Assembly (NCBI RefSeq): GCF_900103975.1
Contig: NZ_FNIR01000001.1
Span: 1-64,000, forward strand
Length of the DNA stretch: 64,000 bases
Direction: 5' to 3'
Origin: Klenkia soli
GTDB taxonomy: Bacteria > Actinomycetota > Actinomycetes > Mycobacteriales > Geodermatophilaceae
The position numbers and the translations under genes are program-made. Positions 41,458 through 51,730 of this stretch are shown piece after piece. The notes under the pieces are model-generated. The model did not search any database. It had not been told where the DNA came from and saw only the letters and a list, made by a program, of their open reading frames with translations. Every line of letters begins with the position of its first letter. Position 1 is the first letter of the stretch.

Positions 41458-41642
41458 GCGGCACCTCCCAGCGGACGACGGGGTCGGGCCAGATGCCCGA
41501 CGACCTGTGCAGCGTGACACACAACGCGCACAACACGCCAGCGTCTTGCGCGAAACGCGCACGAGGTGGCACGGTGACCCAGGCAACACCGACCCGGCCG
41601 GCGACCGCCGGGCCCCGGTCCGGCACGAGCGAGAGGTCGACG
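41458..41642. promoter_or_regulatory. Divergent control region of the acid-sugar locus with DeoR-type operator repeats
   Basis: This region separates the kinase-dehydrogenase gene (minus) from the transporter operon (plus). AACGCGCAC occurs at 41523-41531 and again at 41554-41562, exactly 31 bases (three helical turns) apart. The second copy is part of the palindrome TGCGCG-AAA-CGCGCA (41547-41561). Position and repetition fit binding by the locus DeoR protein with looping or cooperative contacts. The ribosome site GAGAGG before 41643 is at the right edge. Confidence 0.55.
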
Positions 41643-43229
41643 ATGACCGCACCACGGACGAGCAGGGAGATCTCCCGCCGCTCCCTGTTCCGCCTGGGTG
41701 GCGTGGTGGGGGCCGGTCTGGCGTTCGGGCCGGCCCTGGCCGCCTGCGCCGGGCCCACCGGCACCCCCGGCCCGGGCACGCTGACCATGGCGCTCAACCG
41801 CTCCCTGGTCAGCCTGGACAACAAGCTCAACCAGTTCGACGCCGCGGTCACCGTGCAGCGCGCCGTGCGCCAGGGCCTGACCCGGATCGGCGCCGACCTC
41901 ACCCCCGAGCTGGTGCTCGCCGAGCGCTTCGAGCTCACCGGCGACACGCAGTGGACGGTGCAGCTGCGCGACGGGGTCGTCTACTCCGACGGCACCCCGG
42001 TCACCCCTCAGGACGTCGCCACCGCGCTGCAGATGTACCAGGACGTGAACGGCTCCTTCCTCGCCTCCTTCTTCCGCGAGTGGCCCACCGTCGAGGTGCT
42101 CGACGAGCGCACCTTCACGATGAACACGCAGCTGCCCGAGCCCAACCTCGACTACCTGATGGCCAACATCCTCATCACCCCGGCGGCGGCCAACGCCCCC
42201 GAGGAGCTGCAGTCCGGCGTCGGCTCCGGCCCCTACGTGGTCACCGCCAGCAACCGCGGTACCGGCGACTACACGCTGACCCGCAACGAGAACTACTGGG
42301 GCGAACCGGCCGCGGTCGAGACCGTGCGGGTGCGGTTCGTGCCCGAGGAGTCCAGCCGGGTCGTGTCGATGCGCTCGGGCGAGGTCGACGTCATCGACAC
42401 CATCTCCCCCGACTCCGCCGACCAGCTCGCCGGCGTCCGCGACGTCACGGTCGAGCGGGTCGACGGCCTGCGGATCAGCCAGCTGTTCTACAACTTCCGC
42501 AAGCCCGCCGACCACCCGCTGGCCAACGTGAAGGTGCGGCAGGCGCTGTCGCTGGGCATCGACGGGCGGGCCCTGGTCGACGACGTCCTCGTCGGCTCGG
42601 TCACCGCCGCGAAGGGCGTCGTCCCCGAGGGCCTGGCCGGCGGCACCGGGAACCACGAGTACACCTTCGACCCCCGCGCGGCCCGGCAGATGCTGGCCGC
42701 CGAGGGCATCCAGGACGGCGACCTCGAGCTCACCATGATCTGGGAGACCGGGGAGTTCGCCAACGACACCTCGGTGATGGAGGCCGTCGTGCAGATGATG
42801 GGCGACATCGGCGTCCGCAGTCGGCTGGTGCAGTTCCAGCCCGGCGGGGACATCTCGCTGTGGCGGCAGGGCCGGGCCGGCGACTGGGACGTGCTGGGCA
42901 ACGGGTTCGCCTCCCCCACGGGCCTGGCGCTCACCATGCTGCAGGGCATGTACGGCGGCACCGCCGAGCGCGAGGCCACCCGCGACACCTACCACGGGTA
43001 CGTCTTCCCGGAGATCCAGCAGGTCATCACCGCCGCCGGCACCGAGGTCGACCCCGCCCGCCGCGAGGCCCTGCTGGCCCAGGCGCAGGACGCGGTGTGG
43101 GAGACCTGGCCGTGCATGTGGGCCTTCGTCCCCGACGCCGTCCTCGCTCGGCGCAATCGGGTCGGTGACCTGGTGCTCAAGCCGTCCAACTCCTTCGAGC
43201 TCTCGACGACCACGCTGGGACGCAGCTGA
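41643..43229 (+). CDS. ABC transporter solute-binding lipoprotein (family 5, DppA/OppA type)
   Basis: A 528-residue extracellular binding protein. The N-terminus has a twin-arginine-like motif (ISRRSLFRLGG) and a lipobox (LAAC, lipidated near residue 34), so it is probably exported by Tat and lipid-anchored. The family 5 fold is shown by RAVRQGLTRIG, VQLRDGVVYSDGTPVTPQDV, GSGPYVV and VRQALSLGIDGRALVDDV. Family 5 proteins bind peptides but also oligosaccharides and sugar acids; the neighbouring catabolic genes favour a carbohydrate ligand. It is the first gene of a nine-gene operon. Confidence 0.88.
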   Translation: MTAPRTSREISRRSLFRLGGVVGAGLAFGPALAACAGPTGTPGPGTLTMALNRSLVSLDNKLNQFDAAVTVQRAVRQGLTRIGADLTPELVLAERFELTGDTQWTVQLRDGVVYSDGTPVTPQDVATALQMYQDVNGSFLASFFREWPTVEVLDERTFTMNTQLPEPNLDYLMANILITPAAANAPEELQSGVGSGPYVVTASNRGTGDYTLTRNENYWGEPAAVETVRVRFVPEESSRVVSMRSGEVDVIDTISPDSADQLAGVRDVTVERVDGLRISQLFYNFRKPADHPLANVKVRQALSLGIDGRALVDDVLVGSVTAAKGVVPEGLAGGTGNHEYTFDPRAARQMLAAEGIQDGDLELTMIWETGEFANDTSVMEAVVQMMGDIGVRSRLVQFQPGGDISLWRQGRAGDWDVLGNGFASPTGLALTMLQGMYGGTAEREATRDTYHGYVFPEIQQVITAAGTEVDPARREALLAQAQDAVWETWPCMWAFVPDAVLARRNRVGDLVLKPSNSFELSTTTLGRS

Positions 43230-43230
43230 C

Positions 43231-44204
43231 ATGGCCACCTACATCGCCAAGCGCGTCGGGCAGAGCGTGCTGACGCTCTTCCTGACCATCACCACGGTCT
43301 TCGTGCTGCTCCGGCTCGCGCCGGGTGACCCGGCCGCCGCCTACGCCGGGCCGAACCCGACGACCGAGGACCTGGAGCGGATCCGGGCCCAGTTCGGCCT
43401 GGACGACTCGATCCTGGTGCAGTACGGCACCTTCCTGAAGGGCCTGGTCACCGGCGACCTCGGGACGTCGTTCTCCTTCCAGGCACCGGCGCTGGACGTC
43501 GTCCTGGAGCGGTTGCCCTACACGATCACCCTCGCCGTCTCGGCGATCGTGGTGACCGCGCTGGTCGCGATCCCGCTGGGCGTGTGGATGGCCCGCCGGG
43601 CCGACACCGCCAAGGAGTTCGGCGCCAACCTGCTGACCATCACCGGCCAGTCGATGCCCGACTTCTGGAGCGGCATCATGCTGCTCACCGTCTTCGCCGT
43701 GGTCGTCCCGGTGTTCCCGGCCTCGGGCTTCACCAGCTGGGGCGGCCTGGTGCTGCCCACGCTGACCATCGCGATCCTGCAGATCGCGCTGATCAGCCGC
43801 ATGGTGCGCCGCGAGATGAGCACGAACATGGCCGCGCCCTACCTGACCGTCGCCCGCTCCCGCGGGGTCGGCGAGCGGGCGCTGACCTGGCGCTACGCGA
43901 TGACCAACTCCGCGATCCCGGTGCTCACCGCCCTGGGCACCCGGTTCGCCGCGATGCTCAACGGCGTCGTGGTGGTCGAGGTGGTGTTCGCCTGGCCCGG
44001 CGTCGGCTCGCTCGTCGTCCGGGCGCTGGAGACCCGGGACTACCCGCTGATCCAGGCCACCGTGCTGGTCACCGCCGCGCTGACCGTGCTGGTGCAGCTG
44101 CTCATCGACCTGGCCTACCCGCTGCTCGATCCCCGGGTGCGGCTGGCGAAGACCGCGAAGCAGAAGACGGCGCCCGCCGTCGCCGCCCCCGAAGGAGCCC
44201 TCGC

Positions 44205-44208
<4 letters not shown>
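43231..44208 (+). CDS. ABC transporter permease (DppB type)
   Basis: A 325-residue inner-membrane permease. The N-terminal helix plus LLRLAPGDPAAAYAG (the DppB LxPGDP motif) is followed by the MetI-like core. The EAA-loop region is YLTVARSRGVGERALTWRYAM, and FAWPGVGSLVVRALETRDYPLIQ is the characteristic C-terminal block. It starts one base after the binding-protein stop and overlaps dppC-like by 4 bases (GTGA). Confidence 0.91.
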
Positions 44209-45157
<949 letters not shown>

Positions 45158-45161
<4 letters not shown>

Positions 45162-46009
45162 GCACCGTGGTCTTCCCGATCCCGCACGACAGCACCCCGA
45201 TCCTCGAGGTCACCGACCTGCAGGTCGAGCTGGTCACGGCCGACCGCGTCGTCCGCGCGGTGGACGGCGTCAGCTTCCGCATCTCCCGCGGCGAGACCGT
45301 GACGATCATCGGCGAGTCCGGCTCGGGCAAGTCGACGACGGCCATGGGCGTGCTCCAGCTGCTGCCGCACGACCTGGCCGTGCTGTCGGGCTCGGTCAAG
45401 GTCGGCGGCGTCGACCTGCTGGTGGACACCGACGCCGCCCGCCGCATCCGCGGCCGGATGGTCTCGCTCATCCCGCAGGACCCGATGACCGCGCTGTCGC
45501 CGGTGCACTCGGTGGGCAAGCAGCTCACCGGCGCCGTCCGCCTCGCCGGGCACCCCCGGGGGAAGGCCCGGGCCCGCGCGGTCGAGCTGCTGGAGGCGGT
45601 GCGCATCCCGCGGCCCGAGGAGCAGCTGGACAAGTACCCGCACCAGCTCTCGGGCGGCATGCTGCAGCGCGTCCTCATCGCGATCGCGCTGGCCGGGCAC
45701 CCGGTGCTGCTGGTCGCCGACGAGCCCACCTCGGCCCTCGACGTCACCGTGCAGGCCGGCATCCTGGACCTGCTGCTGGAGCTGCAGGAGCGCACCGGCA
45801 TCGGGATCCTGATGATCACCCACGACCTGGGTGTCGCCCGGCTGGTGAGCGACCGGATCCACGTGATGAAGGACGGCCGGTTCGTCGAGTCCGGCGACGC
45901 CGAGCAGGTCGTGGAGCACCCGCGCGAGGAGTACACCCAGCGGCTGCTGGCCGCCGTCCCCCAGCTGGGGACGTTCGACGAGGACACCCCCGTGGAGGTG
46001 CCGGCATGA
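45158..46009 (+). CDS. ABC transporter ATPase (DppD type)
   Basis: A 283-residue nucleotide-binding subunit. Walker A GESGSGKST, Q-loop LIPQDPMTALSPV, signature HQLSGGMLQRV, Walker B LLVADEPTSALDV and switch His in MITHDLGV are all present. The C-terminal part after the H-loop is short (about 50 residues) compared with DppD proteins that carry a full oligopeptide C-terminal extension with an iron-sulfur cluster. GTG start overlapping the previous stop (GTGA). Confidence 0.92.
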
Positions 46010-46812
46010 CCGAGCCGTTCCTGTCCGTGCGCGACCTGGTCGTCAGCTACGGCGACTTCCGGGCCGTGGACGGCGTCAGCTTCGACATCGACAAGGGCCA
46101 GACCCTGGCCGTGGTCGGGGAGTCGGGCTGCGGCAAGTCGACGATCGCCCGCGCGCTGGTCCGGCTGGTCACCCCGACCTCCGGCCAGATCGTGCTGGAC
46201 GGCACCGACATCGCCCAGCTCGGCGAGAAGCAGCTGCGCCCGCTGCGGCACCGCGTGCAGATGGTCTTCCAGGACCCCTACGGGTCGCTGGACCCGCACC
46301 TGACCGCGGAGAAGATCGTGGCCGAGCCGATGCGGGACCGCTCCCGGGCCGACCGGCACGCCGAGGCCGCCCGGCTGCTGGACCTGGTCGGGCTGCCCAC
46401 CAGCGCCCTGGACCGCCGGCCCGCCGAGTTCTCCGGCGGACAGCGGCAACGGATCGGCATCGCCCGCGCGCTGGCCACCAGCCCCGACCTGCTGGTGCTC
46501 GACGAGGCCACCAGCGCCCTGGACGTCAGCGTGCAGGCCCAGGTGCTGGCCCTGCTGGCCGACCTGCAGCGCGAACGCGGCCTGACCTACCTGTTCATCA
46601 GCCACAACCTCGGGGTGGTCAAGCAGATCAGCGACCGGATCGTGGTCATGCGGGCCGGTCGGCTCGTGGAGACCGGGTCCACCGCCGACGTGCTGCACGC
46701 CCCCACCGAGGGCTACACCCGGGCGCTGCGCAAGGCCGCGCTCGACCCCACCACGATGCGCGGCCGCAAGCCCCGCGACGTCGTCCGGCAGCTGCAGGGA
46801 GCCCCCGCATGA
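46006..46812 (+). CDS. ABC transporter ATPase (DppF type)
   Basis: A 268-residue second nucleotide-binding subunit. It has Walker A GESGCGKST, Q-loop VFQDPYGSLDPH, signature EFSGGQRQRIG, Walker B LLVLDEATSALDV and switch His in ISHNLGV. It pairs with the DppD-type ATPase to energise uptake. ATG overlaps the previous stop (ATGA), and its own stop overlaps the reductase ATG, so all five transporter genes are translationally linked to the first catabolic enzyme. Confidence 0.92.
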   Translation: MTEPFLSVRDLVVSYGDFRAVDGVSFDIDKGQTLAVVGESGCGKSTIARALVRLVTPTSGQIVLDGTDIAQLGEKQLRPLRHRVQMVFQDPYGSLDPHLTAEKIVAEPMRDRSRADRHAEAARLLDLVGLPTSALDRRPAEFSGGQRQRIGIARALATSPDLLVLDEATSALDVSVQAQVLALLADLQRERGLTYLFISHNLGVVKQISDRIVVMRAGRLVETGSTADVLHAPTEGYTRALRKAALDPTTMRGRKPRDVVRQLQGAPA

Positions 46813-47783
46813 CCCTCCAGATCCCCGGGGCACCCGTCCCCATGAGCCGGTTGGTGCTGGGCACCATGACCTTCGGCGACACGGTCGACGCCGCCGGCTC
46901 CGCCGCGATGCTCGACGCCGCGCTGGAGGCCGGGATCACCGGCCTGGACACCGCCAACGGCTACGCCGGCGGGGCCACCGAGACCATCCTCGGCCCGCTG
47001 CTGGCCACCCGGCGGGACCAGGTGGTGCTGGCCACCAAGGCCGGCATCCCGCACCCCGACGCCGGCGACCACGCCCCGCTGTCGAGGGCCGGGCTCGAGG
47101 CCTCGTTGGCCGGGTCGCTGGCCCGGCTGCAGGTCGACCGGGTGGACCTGTTCTACCTGCACCAGCCCGACCGGGCCACGCCGATCCGCGAGACGCTGAC
47201 GACGATCGCGGACTTCGTCGCCGACGGCCGGGTCGGCGCGCTGGGTGTCTCGAACATGGCCGCTTGGCAGATCGCCGAGCTCGACGCCGCCGCCGACGAC
47301 GTGGGTTGCCCCCGCCCGGTCGTCGCGCAGCAGCTGTACAACCTGCTGGCCCGCCGGGTCGAGGAGGAGTACCTGGAGTTCGCCCGGGTCAACGGCCTGG
47401 CCACCATGGTCTACAACCCGCTCGGCGGCGGGCTCCTCACCGGCAAGCACTCCTTCGACGAGGCGGCCACCAGCGGCCGGTTCGGCGACTCGAAGCTCGC
47501 CGCCATGTACAAGCAGCGGTACTGGACCCCCGAGCTGTTCGACGCCGTCGGCCGGCTGTCCGCGATCGCCGACGGCGCGGGGATCCCGCTGGCCGAGCTC
47601 TCCCTGCGCTGGCTGCTGGGCTCCTCCGACGTCGGCGCGCTGCTGCTCGGCGGGTCGAAGGTCGCCCAGCTGCAGCAGAACGTCGCCGCCGCAGCGGCCG
47701 GTCCGCTGCCCGCCGACGTGGTCGCCGCCTGCGACGAGGTCGGCGCCGCGCTGCGCGGCCCCATGCCCGCCTACAACCGCTGA
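46809..47783 (+). CDS. Aldo/keto reductase
   Basis: A 324-residue NADPH-dependent AKR barrel enzyme of the actinobacterial AKR11/MocA-like type. Catalytic tetrad candidates are D and Y in GLDTANGYAGG, K in VVLATKAG and H in LFYLHQPDR. SNMAAWQIAEL and QQLYNLLARRVEEE are the nucleotide/substrate loops. In this operon it probably oxidises or reduces a sugar hydroxyl, in the manner of inositol or L-rhamnose/glucose dehydrogenating AKRs. ATG at 46809 overlaps the ATPase stop. Confidence 0.89.
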   Translation: MTLQIPGAPVPMSRLVLGTMTFGDTVDAAGSAAMLDAALEAGITGLDTANGYAGGATETILGPLLATRRDQVVLATKAGIPHPDAGDHAPLSRAGLEASLAGSLARLQVDRVDLFYLHQPDRATPIRETLTTIADFVADGRVGALGVSNMAAWQIAELDAAADDVGCPRPVVAQQLYNLLARRVEEEYLEFARVNGLATMVYNPLGGGLLTGKHSFDEAATSGRFGDSKLAAMYKQRYWTPELFDAVGRLSAIADGAGIPLAELSLRWLLGSSDVGALLLGGSKVAQLQQNVAAAAAGPLPADVVAACDEVGAALRGPMPAYNR

Positions 47784-47799
47784 CCCCCTGGAGCTCGCG

Positions 47800-48594
47800 T
47801 TGACCCGCCACACCGACCTGACCGCCCGGATCCGCGCCCGCGAGCGCGTGCTCGGCTACTGGATCACCCTGGACTCCCCCGTCTCCACCGAGCGGATCGC
47901 CCGCACCGGCTACGACTACGTGGCCCTCGACGCCCAGCACGGGCTGTTCTCCTACGAGGGCATGCTGCGCGGGATCACCGCGGTCGACGCCGTCGGCGGC
48001 GTGGCGTGGGTGCGGGTGGAGGCCAACGACCCCACCTACATCGGCAAGGCGCTGGACGCCGGCGCGGGCGGGGTGATCGTGCCGCTGGTGGACGACGCCG
48101 CGCAGGCCGCGGCCGCCGTCGCCGCCGCCAAGTACCCGCCGGTCGGCCGGCGCAGCTACGGCCCGATGCGCTCGGCGCTGCGGGTCGGGCCGAAGCCGGC
48201 CGACAGCAACGACACCACGCTGGTGTTCGCGATGATCGAGACGCCGGAGGGCCTGGCGAACGTCCCCGAGATCTGCGCGACCCCCGGCCTGGACGGCGTC
48301 TACGTCGGACCGTCGGACCTGTGCATCGCCGTCGGCGGGGCCTTCCCCAACGACCCAGCGGTGGCCGAGGTGTTCGAGGCCGCGCTGGTCACCGTGCGCG
48401 AGGCCGCGGCGTCCGCCGGGGTGGCCGCCGGCATCCACACCGCCGCCGGCGCGCAGGCGGCGCAGCGGCTGGCCGAGGGCTACACCTTCGCCACCGTCTC
48501 CTCCGACCTCACCCACCTGGAGCAGGCCGCCGCCGACCACCTCGCGGCTGCCCGGGGCGGCCGGGGTACCGCCGACGACGGGACGGGCTACTGA
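47800..48594 (+). CDS. HpcH/HpaI-family class II aldolase
   Basis: A 264-residue metal-dependent pyruvate aldolase of the HpcH/HpaI family, which splits 2-keto-3-deoxy sugar acids into pyruvate and an aldehyde. Metal ligands are in MIETPEGLANV (E) and YVGPSDLCIAVGG (D), with the catalytic base region LDAQHGLFSYE (H) and GGVIVPLVDDA. The best start is TTG at 47800 after GGAG (47790-47793); no ATG or GTG fits. The stop shares one base with the next ATG (TGATG). The presence of this aldolase argues for a 2-keto-3-deoxy intermediate in the pathway. Confidence 0.88.
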   Translation: MTRHTDLTARIRARERVLGYWITLDSPVSTERIARTGYDYVALDAQHGLFSYEGMLRGITAVDAVGGVAWVRVEANDPTYIGKALDAGAGGVIVPLVDDAAQAAAAVAAAKYPPVGRRSYGPMRSALRVGPKPADSNDTTLVFAMIETPEGLANVPEICATPGLDGVYVGPSDLCIAVGGAFPNDPAVAEVFEAALVTVREAAASAGVAAGIHTAAGAQAAQRLAEGYTFATVSSDLTHLEQAAADHLAAARGGRGTADDGTGY

Positions 48595-49772
48595 TGACCA
48601 CCACCGAGCTGGTCCGCGACGGCGTGCTGCGGGACGCCGGCCCCGGCCGCCGCGACGCGTTCCTGCCGACGACGACCGTGCAGGTGCACGCCGCCAACCT
48701 GATGACGCTCCCCGACGGCACGCTGGGCTGCGTGTGGTTCGGCGGCACGCAGGAGGGCGTCCCGGACATCTCGATCTGGTTCTCCCGGCTGGTCGGCGAC
48801 ACCTGGAGCCCCGCCGCCCAGCTCTCGGACGACGGCGCCCGCTCCGAGCAGAACCCGGTGCTCTTCCCCGCCCCGGACGGCACGCTCTGGCTGCTCTGGA
48901 CCGCGCAGCACGCCGGCGACCAGGACTCCGCCGAGGTGCGCTGCCGGGTGTCCCCCGACTCCGGGGCGACCTGGGGCGAGGCCCGCACGCTGTTCCCGGC
49001 CACCGAGGCGGGCGGGGTGTTCGTCCGCCAGCCGGTGGTCGTGCTGCCCTCGGGCCGCTGGCTGCTGCCGGTGTTCTCCTGCGTCACCGTGCCCGGGCAG
49101 AAGTGGGTCGGCGACGTCGACACCAGCTCGGTGATGGTCTCCGACGACGCCGGGGCCACCTGGCGCGAGGTCGTCGTCCCGGGGTCCACCGGGTGCGTGC
49201 ACATGGACGTCGTCCCGGTCGAGGGCGGGCTGGCCGCGTTCTACCGCAGCCGCTGGGCCGACTGGGTGCACCGCTCGACGTCGTCCGACGACGGCGAGAC
49301 CTGGACCGCCCCGGTGCCCACCGAGCTGCCGAACAACAACAGCTCGATCCAGGTGACCACGCTCGACGACGGCCGGCTGGCCATGGTGCTCAACCCGACG
49401 CAGGCCGGCCCGGACACCCCGCGGCGGCTGTCGCTGTACGACGAGATCGACGACTCCGGGCTCGCCGCCGAGCAGGGCGTCGCCGAGCCCACGGTGGACG
49501 ACGGCGCGCGGCACGCGTTCTGGGGCACCCCCCGCGCGCCGATGACGCTGGCCCTGTCCGCCGACGGCGGGGTGACCTGGCCCGCACGGCGGGACGTCGA
49601 GACCGGCGACGGCTACTGCCTGTCCAACAACAGCCGGGACGGCGTCAACCGGGAGCTGTCCTACCCCTCGGTGCACCAGACCCCCGACGGTCTGCTGCAC
49701 CTGGCCTTCACCTACCACCGCACGGCGATCGAGCACGTCGTGGTCGACCCGTCGTGGGTGGACGCCCGCTGA
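48594..49772 (+). CDS. Cytosolic BNR/sialidase-fold enzyme (sialidase family protein)
   Basis: A 392-residue beta-propeller protein with four Asp-box repeats: SPDSGATW, SDDAGATW, SSDDGETW and SADGGVTW. There is no signal peptide or membrane segment, so it acts inside the cell on an imported substrate. It lacks an obvious sialidase FRIP motif. BNR_2-fold proteins include not only sialidases but also L-rhamnose-alpha-1,4-D-glucuronate lyases, which would fit an acid-sugar pathway better; HAANLMTLPDGTL and LSYPSVHQTPDGLLHLAFTY are typical BNR_2 stretches. Its exact reaction is unknown. It shares single bases with both neighbours (TGATG at each end). Confidence 0.82.
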   Translation: MTTTELVRDGVLRDAGPGRRDAFLPTTTVQVHAANLMTLPDGTLGCVWFGGTQEGVPDISIWFSRLVGDTWSPAAQLSDDGARSEQNPVLFPAPDGTLWLLWTAQHAGDQDSAEVRCRVSPDSGATWGEARTLFPATEAGGVFVRQPVVVLPSGRWLLPVFSCVTVPGQKWVGDVDTSSVMVSDDAGATWREVVVPGSTGCVHMDVVPVEGGLAAFYRSRWADWVHRSTSSDDGETWTAPVPTELPNNNSSIQVTTLDDGRLAMVLNPTQAGPDTPRRLSLYDEIDDSGLAAEQGVAEPTVDDGARHAFWGTPRAPMTLALSADGGVTWPARRDVETGDGYCLSNNSRDGVNRELSYPSVHQTPDGLLHLAFTYHRTAIEHVVVDPSWVDAR

Positions 49773-50440
49773 TGCACGCCCTCGTCACCGGGGCCAGCTC
49801 GGGCATCGGCGCGGCCGTCGTGGACCGGCTGCTGGCCGACGGCTGGTCGGTCACCGGGGTCAGCCGGACCGCGCCGGCCGATCAGCCCGGGCTGACCTGG
49901 CTGCCCGCCGACTTGGCCGACGTCGAGGCCGTGCGCGACCTGCTCGCCCCGATCGGACCGCTGGACGCCGTGGTGCACTCCGCCGGCGTCCAGCGGTCCG
50001 CACCACTGGGCCGGCTGTCGCCGGCCGACGGGGCGCTGATGTGGCGGCTGCACGTGGACGCCGCGACCGCCGTCGTCGACGCCGTGGTGGACCGGGTCGT
50101 CGACGGCGGCCGGGTGGTGCTGATGGGCAGCCGGACGGCGGTCGGGGTGGCCGGCAAGAGCCAGTACGCCGCGACCAAGGCAGCGGTGGTCGGCCTGGCC
50201 CGGTCGTGGGCGATCGAGCTCGCGCCGCGGCGGATCACGGTGAACGTGGTGGCCCCGGGCCCGACGGAGACCCCGATGCTGCTCGACCCCGGCCGGGCGG
50301 CGACGCCTCCGCAGGCGCCGCCGCTGGGCCGGTTCGTACGCCCGGCCGAGGTGGCCGGGCTGACCGCGTTCCTGCTCGGTCCCGAGGGCGGGATGGTCAC
50401 CGGCCAGCAGCTGGTGGTCTGCGGCGGCGCGAGCCTGTAG
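49772..50440 (+). CDS. Short-chain dehydrogenase/reductase
   Basis: A 222-residue classical SDR: VTGASSGIG at the N-terminus, HSAG in place of NNAG, MGSRTA (catalytic Ser) and QYAATKAAV (YxxxK), then VVAPGPTETPM. It would oxidise or reduce a hydroxyl of the acid sugar. It is the last gene of the transporter operon (TGATG junction with the BNR gene) and lies one base from the convergent acyl-CoA dehydrogenase gene. Confidence 0.88.
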   Translation: MHALVTGASSGIGAAVVDRLLADGWSVTGVSRTAPADQPGLTWLPADLADVEAVRDLLAPIGPLDAVVHSAGVQRSAPLGRLSPADGALMWRLHVDAATAVVDAVVDRVVDGGRVVLMGSRTAVGVAGKSQYAATKAAVVGLARSWAIELAPRRITVNVVAPGPTETPMLLDPGRAATPPQAPPLGRFVRPAEVAGLTAFLLGPEGGMVTGQQLVVCGGASL

Positions 50441-50441
50441 G

Positions 50442-51620
50442 TCAGACGAAGGCGGAGATGCCGGTGACCGAGCGCCCCACGATGAGGGTGTTCATCTCGC
50501 GGGTGCCCTCGTAGGAGTACAGCGCCTCGGCGTCGTTGAAGTACCGGATCACGTTGTTCTCCAGCACGATGCCGTTGCCCCCGAACAGCTCGCGGGCCAT
50601 GGCCACGGTCTCGCGGCCCCGGGCGGTGACGTAGCTCTTGGCCAGGGCGGCCTGGTCGTCGCGGAGGTCGTCGGTCTCCTGCAGCTGGGCGACCCGCACG
50701 ACCATGCCGAGGCTGGCGGTGACGTTGCCGAGCATGCGGGCCAGCAGGTCCTGGATCAGCTGGTAGCTGCCGATCGGCTTGCCGAACTGCTCGCGCTCCT
50801 TGGCGTAGGCGACCGCGTACTCGTAGGCGCCCATCTGACAGCCCACCCCGGACCAGGCGACCCCGCCGCGGGTGACCTTGAGGACCTTGTTGACGTCCTT
50901 GAAGGTGTTGCCGCCCTCGAGCTTGTGGTCGGCCGGGATGCGGCAGTCGGCGAACACCAGGTCGGCGTTCTGCACGGTGCGCAGCGCGAACTTGTCCTCG
51001 ATCTTGGTGGCGGTGAAGCCCGGCGTCCCCTTGTCGACGACGAAGGTCTTCACGGCGTCGTCGGCCTCGTCGCGGGCGAACACGACGACGTGGTCGGCGA
51101 ACGTGCCGTTGCCGATCCAGCGCTTGGCGCCGTTGAGCACCCACTCGTCGCCGTCGCGGCGGGCGGTGGTGCGCAGGCCGCGGGCGACGTCGGAGCCGCC
51201 CTCGGGCTCGGTGAGGGCGAACGCGCCGATCTTGTCCATGCTCATCATCGCGGGGATCCAGCGCTGCCGCTGCTCCTCGGAGCCCAGGATCATGATCGAG
51301 CCCATGGCCAGGCCGTTGTGCACGCCCAGGAACGTCGCGATCGAGGGGTCGACCCGCGAGAGCTCGAGGGCCTGGAACCCGCCGTACAGCTTGGACGCCG
51401 GTACCCGACCGTCCCACTCGTAGGCCCGCCCCACCACGTCGATGGAGGCGAACTCCGGGATCAGGTCCATCGGGAACTCGGCGGCGGCCCAGGCGGCGTT
51501 GACCCGCGGCCGCACCTTGTCGTCCAGGAACTGGCGCAGGGTCTGCAGCTCCGTGCGTTCCTCGTCGGACAGCAGGGTCTCGTACCCGAAGAAGTCCCCG
51601 GTGAGCAGGTCGGCGGTCAT
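50442..51620 (-). CDS. Acyl-CoA dehydrogenase (glutaryl-CoA dehydrogenase-like)
   Basis: A 392-residue FAD flavoenzyme. FAD/substrate signatures are [17 protein letters not shown] and [11 protein letters not shown], and [12 protein letters not shown] carries the catalytic glutamate in the YEGTxxxN position used by MCAD and glutaryl-CoA dehydrogenases. [21 protein letters not shown] is also group-typical. The ATG at 51620 follows AGGAG; an in-frame extension of 24 residues upstream is not supported. Electrons would go to ETF, not encoded here. It is divergent from purT. Confidence 0.9.
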   Translation of the reverse strand: MTADLLTGDFFGYETLLSDEERTELQTLRQFLDDKVRPRVNAAWAAAEFPMDLIPEFASIDVVGRAYEWDGRVPASKLYGGFQALELSRVDPSIATFLGVHNGLAMGSIMILGSEEQRQRWIPAMMSMDKIGAFALTEPEGGSDVARGLRTTARRDGDEWVLNGAKRWIGNGTFADHVVVFARDEADDAVKTFVVDKGTPGFTATKIEDKFALRTVQNADLVFADCRIPADHKLEGGNTFKDVNKVLKVTRGGVAWSGVGCQMGAYEYAVAYAKEREQFGKPIGSYQLIQDLLARMLGNVTASLGMVVRVAQLQETDDLRDDQAALAKSYVTARGRETVAMARELFGGNGIVLENNVIRYFNDAEALYSYEGTREMNTLIVGRSVTGISAFV

Positions 51621-51730
51621 GGGTGGGTCTCCTTCGTCGACAACGGCGTCTTCCTCGATCGTCCGCCAGCTACCCGCCGGTAGCCACTCCACGCACGGTG
51701 CCGACCATCACCCTCACTAGCCTGCTGCGC

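Noticed and set aside
38494-41517. 1007-codon plus-strand frame antisense to deoR and the kinase-dehydrogenase fusion
   Set aside because: Composition is artefactual and no motif is seen; the minus-strand proteins are unmistakable.
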